Positions 34,006 to 41,922 of a stretch of 64,000 nucleotides of DNA are shown in pieces (the first letter of the stretch is position 1; each line of letters opens with the position of its first letter). The notes beneath the pieces are model-generated. The model did not search any database and was not told the origin of the DNA. It saw only the letters and a program-made list of their open reading frames with translations. Both the position numbers and the translations under genes were made by a program. Source of the stretch: an uncultured bacterium (GTDB taxonomy: Bacteria; Cyanobacteriota; Vampirovibrionia; Gastranaerophilales; Gastranaerophilaceae); NCBI GenBank assembly GCA_903868125.1, contig CAIPUE010000002.1:53947-117946 (forward strand), read 5' to 3'.

Positions 34006-34268
34006 TTTTTCCTCTCCATTTTATTTGCAAATAAATTAGTATATCCGCTTTTTGGCCTTCTTCGGGGTCTATCTAAAACCATACCCATAATCCAGCCAAT
34101 CCCGCCCAATATTATACTTGCAGGAATAATTTTCTCTAAAGTGCCCAAAACTGAATAATAATCCAAGGACATGCTTTCAAACAATGAAAGCGTTCCTATA
34201 ACCAATATAGAAAAACTTACAAATATAGCAGCTAATCTTTTTCTTTGCGGAATACCTTTTTTAGTCAT
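34002..34268 (-). CDS. Small two-span membrane protein
   Basis: An 88-residue protein with a basic N-terminus (MTKKGIPQRKRL), two hydrophobic segments (AAIFVSFSILVIGTLSLF; IIPASIILGGIGWIMGMVL) and a basic tail (DRPRRRPKSGY). It lies between the PilZ and kinase genes, with 1 base to the first and a 4-base overlap with the second. I recognise no family. Its place suggests a role tied to the kinase or flagellum. Confidence 0.7.
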   Translation of the reverse strand: MTKKGIPQRKRLAAIFVSFSILVIGTLSLFESMSLDYYSVLGTLEKIIPASIILGGIGWIMGMVLDRPRRRPKSGYTNLFANKMERKN

Positions 34269-34269
34269 T

Positions 34270-34860
34270 TTATTTATTCACATTTTCTATACTTTTTCTC
34301 ATACAAAATTGGATTATCCCCATTTTATCAATATTAGTCAAGTTTTTAAATCGTCCCGATAAAGTATAAAATCCGTCATAATTTTTTTCAATCTTTATAA
34401 TTTCATACCTGCATTGTACATAATTTTCACCCAATAATTTTATAGATAAATCATACTCTGAATCAATATCCAAAGGTTCATTTACTTTCAGCTTCATTCC
34501 GCCTGCAGATAAATCTAATGAAGTAACTTTATATGAGTTTTCACCAAGCTTACACTCAATATCTTGAAAAAATTTAATTCTGGTAAAAGCTCTTCTTTGT
34601 AAAAATCTATGTTTTCTTGGCATTGAAACATTAAGAATATTTCCATTAATTTCTTGAACATCAGAAACAAAATACAACATTCCATTTTTGGTTTGAGCAT
34701 AAAATTCTATTAATTGTTTAGTCAAAATGCCATCGGGAACATGCAATACCTCCAATAAAAAAAGTTCTTTTTGAATATCTACCACTTTACCCTTATTAGA
34801 ATTTTTAAAATCTTGAGGGATAATACTTATTACTTGATTTTTTTCTAACAATTCATTCAT
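34270..34860 (-). CDS. PilZ-domain c-di-GMP effector (YcgR-like flagellar brake candidate)
   Basis: A 196-residue protein with an N-terminal YcgR-like beta domain and a C-terminal PilZ domain. The c-di-GMP motifs are visible: RRAFTRIKF, which contains the RxxxR pattern (about residues 87-95), and LDLSAGGMKLKV, the DxSxxG motif. It follows flhA closely, which makes a motility role likely: when c-di-GMP is bound it would slow or stop the flagellar motor. It is short for canonical YcgR (about 240 residues). Confidence 0.85.
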   Translation of the reverse strand: MNELLEKNQVISIIPQDFKNSNKGKVVDIQKELFLLEVLHVPDGILTKQLIEFYAQTKNGMLYFVSDVQEINGNILNVSMPRKHRFLQRRAFTRIKFFQDIECKLGENSYKVTSLDLSAGGMKLKVNEPLDIDSEYDLSIKLLGENYVQCRYEIIKIEKNYDGFYTLSGRFKNLTNIDKMGIIQFCMRKSIENVNK

Positions 34861-34886
34861 TTCTCTTGTATCCTTTCACTTTTAAT

Positions 34887-36992
34887 TTACCCAACGTTCG
34901 ACATAGCCACTTTAACTACCCCAACGGATCTTGCTTTTGTATTTGATGTAATTTCATTATAAGACATAACCGTAATTTGTGAATACGTTCGTTCAATTAA
35001 TCTTCTAAATGCCAATCTTATAGGGGACGAGCAAAGAATTACAGGTTGATTACCGGTCGAAGATATAGCTTTTTCGAGTTCCATATTGAGATTGTCCAAT
35101 AATCTTCTTGTAAAATCAGGGTCCAAAGTTAAATTTTGCCCATCAGGGCTCACCCCTTGTGCAATTAGGTTTTCCACATCGGGAGCTAAGGTTACAGCCA
35201 GAAGTTCTCCCGTATCAGCCAAGTTTTGTTTACAAATGCTTCTTGCAAGCGCCCTTCTTGTTTGTTCTGTTAAGTAATCGTTATTTTTGTTAACTTTGAT
35301 TTGTAAACTCAATGTTTCTAAAATTGTTTTTAAATCTCTGACCGGCACTCTTTCTCTTAATAAATTCTGCATAACCTGTTGAACATCCGAAGCGTTTAAA
35401 TCTTTCATTAAGTCAGTAACATAATCTTCTGTAACTTCCTTTTTCAAATTGTCTATTAATTGCTGTACATCTGAACGAGATAAAATTTCAGATGCATTTT
35501 TCTTTATTATTTCAGTTAAATGTGTTGAAACGACTGCAGAAGGGCTTACAACGGTATATCCATTGGCTTCGGCATAATCCTTGTCTTTTTCTTCAATCCA
35601 CAACGCAGGAAGCCCAAAAGCAGGCTCAATAGCACTGATACCAACCATTTTTGAATTCTCTACATTCCCCGATGAATTCATTGCCAAACTTCTTTCAGGA
35701 TAAACTTCTCCTGTTTCTATCGCAACACCTTTTAATTTTATCTGATAAGTGTTCGGGGACAATTGCAAATTATCTCTAACTCTTATTGACGGGAGAACTA
35801 TTCCTAAATCAAGCGCCGTTTGACGTCGGATTTGAGCAATTCTTTCCAATAAATCTCCGCCCTGTTCAATATTCAATAACGGAACAAGTCTATAACCAAC
35901 CTCAATTTCAATTGTTTCAACGCTAAGCAGTTCTAACACACTTTCTCTGGTTGCTTTTTTCTTTCTTTTTCCGACTTTTTCCAGTTTAGCTGTATCTTCT
36001 TTCTGTCTTGTTTCATCATCAACTTTTTTCTTATTTGCTTTTTGTCTGTAATAAGCGGCAACGCCTGTCAACATCCCAATAGTAAGAAACGGGACAGTAG
36101 GCATCCCCGGAACAATCCCCAAAAATGAAAGCAATCCTGCAACAACACCGAGAACTCTGGGGTCCGAAAACATTTCTTTTCTAATATCTTCACTCAGAGA
36201 ATTCTCCTGACCTGATGCACGAGAAATAATTAAACCTGTTGCCGTTGAAATTAAAAGAGCAGGTATTTGAGAAACCAGCCCATCTCCTACCGTTAAAATA
36301 GTGTAAGTTGAAAGTGATGTCATCGCACTCATTTTTAATTGAACCATCCCGATGACAAATCCACCAAGAATATTTATTATGGTAATTACAATCCCGGCAG
36401 TCGCATCTCCTTTTACAAATTTTGAAGCCCCATCCATTGTTCCGTAAAAATTGGTTTCTCTTTCAAGTTTTCTTCTTCTTGACTTGGCATCTTCCTCTGA
36501 TATTAGCCCCGAATTCAAATCGGCATCAATACTCAATTGTTTACCGGGCATACTATCCAACGTAAATCTTGCGGAGACTTCAGCTACACGAGTTGCACCA
36601 CCTGTGATTACCATAAAATTGATGATAACCAAGATGATGAAAATTACGAAACCTACGACATAATTACCACCGACAACAAACTCCCCGAAAGAATTAATAA
36701 CATTACCGGCATCCCCATAAAGAAGAATTAATCTTGTTGAACTTACGTTTAAGCCCAGCCTAAACAATGTTGCAATAAGCAAAATTGTCGGAAAAGTCGA
36801 ATAATCCAAAGGTTCTTTGGTATAAAGACAAACCAACAAAATTATAACTCCAAAAGAAATATTTAAAGTAAGTAAAAAATCCAAAATCCCGGGCGGAATC
36901 GGCAATACCATCATTGCAATAATAGTAACGAGACCAACTGCAAGTATAATATCATTATTTTTCAGTAAAAAGGCGAGTTTACCTAAATCCAT
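34887..36992 (-). CDS. flhA: Flagellar export gate protein FlhA
   Basis: FlhA is the large export-gate subunit of the flagellar type III secretion system. The 701-residue length is normal. The N-terminal half has about eight membrane segments and the conserved FHIPEP-type region (here PGKQLSIDADLNSGLISEED then AKSRRRKLERETNFYGTMDG); the C-terminal half is the cytoplasmic docking domain. It is the fifth gene of the fliP-fliQ-fliR-flhB-flhA run, 5 bases after flhB. Confidence 0.96.
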   Translation of the reverse strand: MDLGKLAFLLKNNDIILAVGLVTIIAMMVLPIPPGILDFLLTLNISFGVIILLVCLYTKEPLDYSTFPTILLIATLFRLGLNVSSTRLILLYGDAGNVINSFGEFVVGGNYVVGFVIFIILVIINFMVITGGATRVAEVSARFTLDSMPGKQLSIDADLNSGLISEEDAKSRRRKLERETNFYGTMDGASKFVKGDATAGIVITIINILGGFVIGMVQLKMSAMTSLSTYTILTVGDGLVSQIPALLISTATGLIISRASGQENSLSEDIRKEMFSDPRVLGVVAGLLSFLGIVPGMPTVPFLTIGMLTGVAAYYRQKANKKKVDDETRQKEDTAKLEKVGKRKKKATRESVLELLSVETIEIEVGYRLVPLLNIEQGGDLLERIAQIRRQTALDLGIVLPSIRVRDNLQLSPNTYQIKLKGVAIETGEVYPERSLAMNSSGNVENSKMVGISAIEPAFGLPALWIEEKDKDYAEANGYTVVSPSAVVSTHLTEIIKKNASEILSRSDVQQLIDNLKKEVTEDYVTDLMKDLNASDVQQVMQNLLRERVPVRDLKTILETLSLQIKVNKNNDYLTEQTRRALARSICKQNLADTGELLAVTLAPDVENLIAQGVSPDGQNLTLDPDFTRRLLDNLNMELEKAISSTGNQPVILCSSPIRLAFRRLIERTYSQITVMSYNEITSNTKARSVGVVKVAMSNVG

Positions 36993-36997
36993 TTTTA

Positions 36998-38083
36998 CTA
37001 CTTACCTCCCTGCTTATTCTTATTGTAAACATACGCCAAAACCTCAGCAACAGCAACAAACATGTCTGATGGTATTATACCATCAATCGGGACTAATTTG
37101 TACAACGTTCTTGCAAGAGGCGGGTTTTCAACAATAGGAATTTTATTGTTTTGAGCAATTTCTCTTATCTTAAATGCAACAAAATCAACACCCTTAGCCA
37201 CCACCCGCGGTGCCGAAGCATTCAATTTATTATACTCCAAGGCAACTGCATAATGTGTCGGATTTGTTACAACAACATCCGCCTTTGAAACTTTAGACAT
37301 CATCCTTTGGTGCGCCATTCTCATTTGAATTGAACGAATTTTCGCTTTAATCTTAGGATCACCTTCCGTATCCTTAAATTCATCTTTTACCTCTTGTGTT
37401 GTCATTTTTAAAGATTTTTCATATTCATGATCCTGAAATTTTTTATCTAAAATACCCATTACCAACATTGCTAAGCACATATTTATAAACATCTGAGTTA
37501 ATATTGAGCTTATAACGGCAAAGGAGGTAGAAATACTAAGCCCCATAAGCCCGTACAATTCGTCTTTTCTCCCATTAAGAACAGCGTATCCGCAGAAAAA
37601 CACAATTAAAAGTTTTACCAAAGATTTTATAAATTCTACAATATTTCTCGGCTCTGCCGGATTAAACATTTTTTTTGCATTTTGTAAAAATTTGGAGGGA
37701 GCCACATTGCTCAAGTCAAACTTTATTTTTTCAGGCGCAAAAATATTCCCGACCTGCAGTCTTATAATAATAATTACGGCAATTGTTAATAAAATTAAAA
37801 ACGGTAAAAGTATTTGAGCAAGTGCTGTTACGAAAGGAATTAATACAAGCAAAATATCATTCTCACTGATATCTTTAGGATTGAGATGAGTGAATGTATA
37901 ATAAAGCATTGTTTGAATAGTTGAAAGAATCTTGGGTGAAAATGCACCCAAAATACCAATTCCGACCGTGACTATAAGAGCCGCATTTAAATCTTGGCTC
38001 TTTGAAATATTCCCCTTTTCTCGTTCTTTTTGTTTACGACGGGGGGTGGCATCTTCTGTTTTTTCAGCTGCCGGATTACCCAA
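36998..38083 (-). CDS. flhB: Flagellar export switch protein FlhB
   Basis: FlhB controls the switch from rod/hook to filament export. Four membrane segments precede a cytoplasmic domain with the autocleavage site NPTH (VVVTNPTHYAVALEY) and the C-terminal RTLYKLVPIDGIIPSDMF. The 361-residue length and the N-terminal EKTEDATPRRKQKEREKGN are typical. The gene starts 4 bases after the fliR stop. Confidence 0.96.
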   Translation of the reverse strand: MGNPAAEKTEDATPRRKQKEREKGNISKSQDLNAALIVTVGIGILGAFSPKILSTIQTMLYYTFTHLNPKDISENDILLVLIPFVTALAQILLPFLILLTIAVIIIIRLQVGNIFAPEKIKFDLSNVAPSKFLQNAKKMFNPAEPRNIVEFIKSLVKLLIVFFCGYAVLNGRKDELYGLMGLSISTSFAVISSILTQMFINMCLAMLVMGILDKKFQDHEYEKSLKMTTQEVKDEFKDTEGDPKIKAKIRSIQMRMAHQRMMSKVSKADVVVTNPTHYAVALEYNKLNASAPRVVAKGVDFVAFKIREIAQNNKIPIVENPPLARTLYKLVPIDGIIPSDMFVAVAEVLAYVYNKNKQGGK

Positions 38084-38087
38084 AATA

Positions 38088-38876
38088 TCATCCTCCCAAT
38101 ATCGTTATTATACTTGCTAAATATTTCTCAATCAAGACCTGTAATTGTGAATACATCAGCGGAATGAGTATTACAAACAAAAGAAGCCCCATGTAAATTT
38201 TAACAGGCAATGCTACCATAAAAATATTCATATTAGGCATCATTTTCGAAACAAATCCGAGTAAAACATCAGTTATAACCAAAACAGAAAAAATAGGCAG
38301 AGCTATACCTAAGCCCACCACAAATATTTGGCTGGTTAAAAATATTACATTTTGAACAAGAGTTCCGCTAATAGTAATTTCATACCCCGGAGGCATAATT
38401 TGAAATGTTTTATATACAGCCGCAAACAACCATTGATAACCGTTTAGTCCGATAAAAATCATTGCAGCTAAAACAGTGTACGCCTGAGATAAAATAGGAG
38501 AGGTATCTCCGGTCATTGGGTTCAAAGCCTGTGAAGCAGTTAATCCCATCTGCATGGATATTAAATCCGCAGCTATTTCAACACCTATAAAGACAACATT
38601 AGCTACAAAACCAATTATATACCCTATCATAAATTCTTTTAAAAGAATTATTGATAACTCCGGAATACTTGTGGGCATTTGAAATCCTGCTTTAGCCAAA
38701 ACAATCGGAAACATAATAAATGCAACCATTGCCATAAGCCAAGTTTTAATTTGCATAGGTATTGGGTATGTAGAAATGAGAGGTGCCGTTGTCATCAAGC
38801 CGCTTAATCGAGTTAAGACAACGACAAATAAAACCAAATTAGTAGGTGATAATAATGCAATTAAATCAACAGGCAT
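38088..38876 (-). CDS. fliR: Flagellar export gate protein FliR
   Basis: A 262-residue polytopic membrane protein of the export gate, with the expected six hydrophobic segments. The LMTTAPLIS and GVEIAADLISMQMGLTASQA blocks are characteristic of FliR. It lies between fliQ and flhB with short gaps, as in most flagellated bacteria. Confidence 0.93.
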   Translation of the reverse strand: MPVDLIALLSPTNLVLFVVVLTRLSGLMTTAPLISTYPIPMQIKTWLMAMVAFIMFPIVLAKAGFQMPTSIPELSIILLKEFMIGYIIGFVANVVFIGVEIAADLISMQMGLTASQALNPMTGDTSPILSQAYTVLAAMIFIGLNGYQWLFAAVYKTFQIMPPGYEITISGTLVQNVIFLTSQIFVVGLGIALPIFSVLVITDVLLGFVSKMMPNMNIFMVALPVKIYMGLLLFVILIPLMYSQLQVLIEKYLASIITILGG

Positions 38877-38885
38877 ATAACTCCC

Positions 38886-39152
38886 CTACAGCAAACTTGG
38901 AATACTATCAAAAAGGTCATGCACGCTGGTTATAAAAATATTTAACATCCAAGGCATTAGAATAATCAATGTGACTACCCCCGCAATGATTTTTGGCACA
39001 AATGTCAACGTTGATTCTTGTATTTGAGTTATAGTCTGAAATATGCTAACTACCAAACCAACAACCACACTAACTACCAACACAGGCGTTGATAATTCGA
39101 GTATCAACACAAAAACTTTCTGCATCATTGTTATAATTATATCCTGCTCCAT
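38886..39152 (-). CDS. fliQ: Flagellar export gate protein FliQ
   Basis: An 88-residue protein with two membrane segments (KVFVLILELSTPVLVVSVVV; GVVTLIILMPWMLNIF), the length and layout of FliQ. The frame is open to 39206, but ATG at 39152 is preceded by AGAAGGCAAAAA and gives the family N-terminus (MEQDIIITMMQK). About 210 bases containing repeat-derived sequence separate it from fliP, an unusual gap in this normally tight cluster. Confidence 0.92.
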   Translation of the reverse strand: MEQDIIITMMQKVFVLILELSTPVLVVSVVVGLVVSIFQTITQIQESTLTFVPKIIAGVVTLIILMPWMLNIFITSVHDLFDSIPSLL

Positions 39153-39362
39153 TTTTTGCCTTCTTTCTCCGTTGAGCCTTTGGCGAAACGTGAGAAATGG
39201 CCTCACGACTTCACTAAAATTATTCGTTTATCACTTGGGGCTTCGATAGTGAGACACCATTACACCTACTTGTATTGTTGGCGCCTTTACTTGTTTTTTC
39301 GAACTACTACTTTGCTTTCCCCTTTTTACTTCATCGCCGTTCCCCGTTCACCCTTTATTCGC

Positions 39363-40124
39363 TTATGTAACAAATCCTTCCACCAATGATTTGACAATCA
39401 AATACCACCCGTCAACCATTACAAACAAAATCAACTTAAACGGTAAAGCTATCATCGTCGGCGGCAAGAACAACATACCCATGGACACCAAAATACTTGA
39501 CACAACAATGTCAATTACCAAAAACGGCAAAAAGATTACGAACCCGATTTTAAATGCCGTATTTAATTCGCTTAAAATAAAAGACGGGATTAAGATATAA
39601 GTTGGCACATCATCCTTTGTTTTAGGCCGTTCAATTTTAGCTATTTTCACAAAAAGCGCCAAATTCTTTTCATCAGTCTGCTTAAACATAAACTCTCTTG
39701 CGGGAATTATTGCTTTATCAAGTGCAACTTGCTGAGTAATTTGATTTTTCATATAAGGTTGAATTGCTGTAGTGTTAATTTTATTTATGGTCGGCGTCAT
39801 TATAAAAAATGTTAAAATTAAAGCAAGTCCGGTCAACACTTGGCTTGGCGGTAATGATGCAACCCCTATCGCCTGCCTTGCGATTGAAAGTACAATAATT
39901 ATTCTTATAAATGAAGTCGTCATAATAAAAATACTTGGCGCGAGCGTTAGAATTGTTAACCATATAATGATTTGTACTCCTTGGGAAAATTCTTGAGGAG
40001 TATTGGCTGCTTTCATACCTATATTAATATTTGGGAAAGACATTGCGCAGTGTGCCGCAGGCACAAATAGCAACATAGCCCCCAAAACAAGTCCTATATA
40101 CAAAAATATTTTTTTATTCATCAC
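39363..40124 (-). CDS. fliP: Flagellar export gate protein FliP
   Basis: A 253-residue export-gate protein with an N-terminal signal peptide (KKIFLYIGLVLGAMLLFVPA) and the conserved FIRIIIVLSIARQAIGVASL and PPSQVLTGLALILTFFIM blocks. The ribosome-binding site is GAGGAGAAGTG, with a second ATG at 40121. It is the first gene of the flagellar run reading through flhA, PilZ, kinase and HD-GYP regulator. Confidence 0.95.
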   Translation of the reverse strand: MMNKKIFLYIGLVLGAMLLFVPAAHCAMSFPNINIGMKAANTPQEFSQGVQIIIWLTILTLAPSIFIMTTSFIRIIIVLSIARQAIGVASLPPSQVLTGLALILTFFIMTPTINKINTTAIQPYMKNQITQQVALDKAIIPAREFMFKQTDEKNLALFVKIAKIERPKTKDDVPTYILIPSFILSELNTAFKIGFVIFLPFLVIDIVVSSILVSMGMLFLPPTMIALPFKLILFVMVDGWYLIVKSLVEGFVT

Positions 40125-40269
40125 TTCTCCTCAACAACAAATGCTTTTAATAACATCATACCAAAACTTTTAGCCTAAGACTAATTCTTAACTAAACTTT
40201 AGAAAAATAAAAAACGATATCGTAATAATTCAGGTAATTACGAATAAACAGTAAACAGAAGCCGTTAAA

Positions 40270-40300
40270 GTAGGGCGGGATGCCATCCCGCCATCAGCAA
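40270..40300. repeat. Palindromic hairpin, GGCGGGAT type
   Basis: GTAGGGCGGGATGCCATCCC continuing GCCATCAGCAA. It is next to the dispersed repeat. Confidence 0.8.
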
Positions 40301-40309
40301 ACCCTGTTG

Positions 40310-40510
40310 GGTCTTTGCGAGGCGAGGGGTTCTTAGTAGGTCGGGCATTCCTGCCCGACAACAAAATTGCTCCGCCTTAATTCTTGAGGGAACGAAGCAA
40401 TCTCATTCGCCTTTTGTAATAATACAGGGAGATTGCTTCGGTGGACATTCTTGGTAACATCCGAGACTTAATGTCTCGCAAAGACGACAATTTATTCATT
40501 TTTTTTTGAC
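40310..40510. repeat. Long dispersed repeat, copy 2, with a nested hairpin
   Basis: Inverted copy of the 18670-18838 repeat, sharing GGGAGATTGCTTCGGTGGAC and TTAATGTCTCGCAAAGACGA. Between TTCTTAG and TTGAGGGAACG, about 45 bases including a GTCGGGC palindrome replace the about 11 bases of copy 1, so the palindrome entered an older repeat. Confidence 0.8.
40336..40364. repeat. Palindromic hairpin, GTCGGGC type, nested
   Basis: GTAGGTCGGGCATTCCTGCC continuing CGACAACAA, inside the dispersed repeat. Confidence 0.85.
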
Positions 40511-40894
40511 CTAAGTTGTTACCACGATATCAATCATCTAAAGTTTTATTACATCTGATTATTTTTTTAACATAACTGCAAATTCCCATGCCTGCATGAT
40601 TGCAATAGTTTTTTACGAAACTTTACCAAAATTATGTAAAACTTTTTTAAAATCTCAAATTACTTATCAAAAGGGCTTATCAAGGTTTTTGTTAAAAACA
40701 ATTGTAAAAATACTGGAAAAAATGAAAACTTTTGTTCTATTTTGGATTAGTATTGTAATACTAAAGTTTCAGCAAAATTTAATTAAAATTAAAACGAGAT
40801 TTTTAAATGTACTTCGAATAATCGAGGTGAGAGAGTGTAAATAGATTTATAATATATTTATATAGGTTAGTCTATCTTTTGGAGGGATAAAAAG

Positions 40895-41428
40895 TTGTTA
40901 GAACATGGTTACATACAAATATATACAGGCGACGGTAAAGGTAAAACAACAGCATCTTTAGGGCTTGCGCTAAGAGCTCTTGGGCATGGTTGGAACGTAT
41001 TAATAATCCAATTCACCAAGGGAGATTCTGCCACGTCTTATGGTGAAATTGTTTCGGCATCACAGTTTTTACCGAATCTTGATGTAAAACAGTTCGGCAT
41101 GGACAGGGTTGTTTACTCCCATAATATTTGCATGGACGATTTTAAAGAAGCAAAAAAAGGTTGGGAATATGCCAAAGAGGCAATTAACAGTGGTAAATAT
41201 CAACTTATCATTTTAGATGAAATTAATATTTGTGTAGCAATGAATATGCTTAAAGTTTCAGATATTAAGAACACGCTTTTAAATAAGCCTGAGAGTTTGG
41301 AAATTGTTTTAACAGGACGTTATGCACACCCTGAACTCAAAGCGCTTGCACATTTGGTTACTGAAATGAAGCCTATTAAGCATTATTTCGATGTAGGAGT
41401 AATGGCAAGACAGGGTATTGAATATTAG
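40895..41428 (+). CDS. cobO: Cob(I)alamin / cob(I)yrinic acid a,c-diamide adenosyltransferase
   Basis: CobO-type (CobA/BtuR) enzyme that adds the adenosyl group to corrinoids using ATP. The P-loop YTGDGKGKTTASLGLALRAL is at residues 10-29, followed by IIQFTKGD and LIILDEINICVAMNML. The 177-residue length is typical. The start is TTG at 40895 behind GGAGGGATAAAAAG. A B12-binding radical SAM protein and a corrinoid-linked methyltransferase candidate in the window suggest B12 use. No cobalamin riboswitch was recognised upstream. Confidence 0.92.
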   Translation: MLEHGYIQIYTGDGKGKTTASLGLALRALGHGWNVLIIQFTKGDSATSYGEIVSASQFLPNLDVKQFGMDRVVYSHNICMDDFKEAKKGWEYAKEAINSGKYQLIILDEINICVAMNMLKVSDIKNTLLNKPESLEIVLTGRYAHPELKALAHLVTEMKPIKHYFDVGVMARQGIEY

Positions 41429-41458
41429 TTGGGAGAGGTTAAGAGAGATAGTTGTAGA

Positions 41459-41494
41459 CCCGAAAAACATTCGTTTTTCGGGCTTTATTTTTTT
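41459..41494 (+). terminator. Rho-independent terminator of cobO
   Basis: CCCGAAAAAC, loop ATTC, GTTTTTCGGG, then CTTTATTTTTTT. A textbook hairpin with U-tract, about 30 bases after the cobO stop. Confidence 0.92.
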
Positions 41495-41521
41495 GTTGTT
41501 GGGTTAGAAAACCCAACCTGC
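41494..41521. repeat. Palindromic hairpin, TTGGGTT type
   Basis: TGTTGGGTTAGAAAACCCAA then CCTGC, directly after the cobO terminator and in reverse orientation relative to most copies. Confidence 0.75.
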
Positions 41522-41741
41522 TGAACGCTTTCAGGCATGTGGTCTTCATTTACCATTCGCCGTTTCCCCCGTTCGTATGACAAGACCCTCTTTTTTCCAC
41601 CGTCTAATCGATGGTTTACACCGCTAATATTCATCATTGGATTGATGTTTTATGCATGAAGATTTGCGAGAATGTATCTTGAGGATGTAGGAAATATAGT
41701 TTTTGCAAACTTAGTGAGACTCAACGAAGGTATAGTTTTTT

Positions 41742-41906
41742 ATGAATCTGCATGAGGAATGTCTTTTAAAATATTTGAAAAGCCCTGACGAACTGGGATA
41801 TTCTACAGATATTTTAAAATTAAATAATCAAATATTAGAACAGCATTTTTTGTTACAAAATGTTCTCACAAAAAATTTAAATTTGATTTATAATAACAAG
41901 TGTTAA
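41742..41906 (+). CDS. Possible small protein (54 aa)
   Basis: A short frame beginning MNLHEECLLKYLKSPDELGY, charged and Leu-rich, ending 16 bases before the CHASE2-GGDEF start. Its ribosome-binding site is poor (AAGG about 12 bases away). A 27-codon frame (41672-41755, MYLEDVGNIVFANLVRLNEG...) overlaps its start. The pair may be a translated leader, a gene remnant, or chance. Confidence 0.3.
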   Translation: MNLHEECLLKYLKSPDELGYSTDILKLNNQILEQHFLLQNVLTKNLNLIYNNKC

Positions 41907-41922
41907 GATATTTTGAGGCAGG

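Larger units (their letters stand above)
40125..40894. other. Repeat-rich intergenic region, no gene supported
   Basis: It contains a GGCGGGAT-type palindrome (40270), the second copy of the 170-bp dispersed repeat (40310-40510) with a nested GTCGGGC palindrome, and then about 380 bases of AT-rich DNA. An 82-codon frame at 40596-40844 lacks a ribosome-binding site and recognisable sequence. The fliP and cobO promoters must be here. Confidence 0.6.

Noticed and set aside
40596..40844. An 82-codon frame on the plus strand before cobO
   Set aside because: No ribosome-binding site, AT-rich Lys/Ile/Leu composition typical of chance frames, and no recognisable family.
40800..40894. A cobalamin riboswitch upstream of cobO
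   Set aside because: I could not find a B12-box-like core or the expected long leader, so it is not called.
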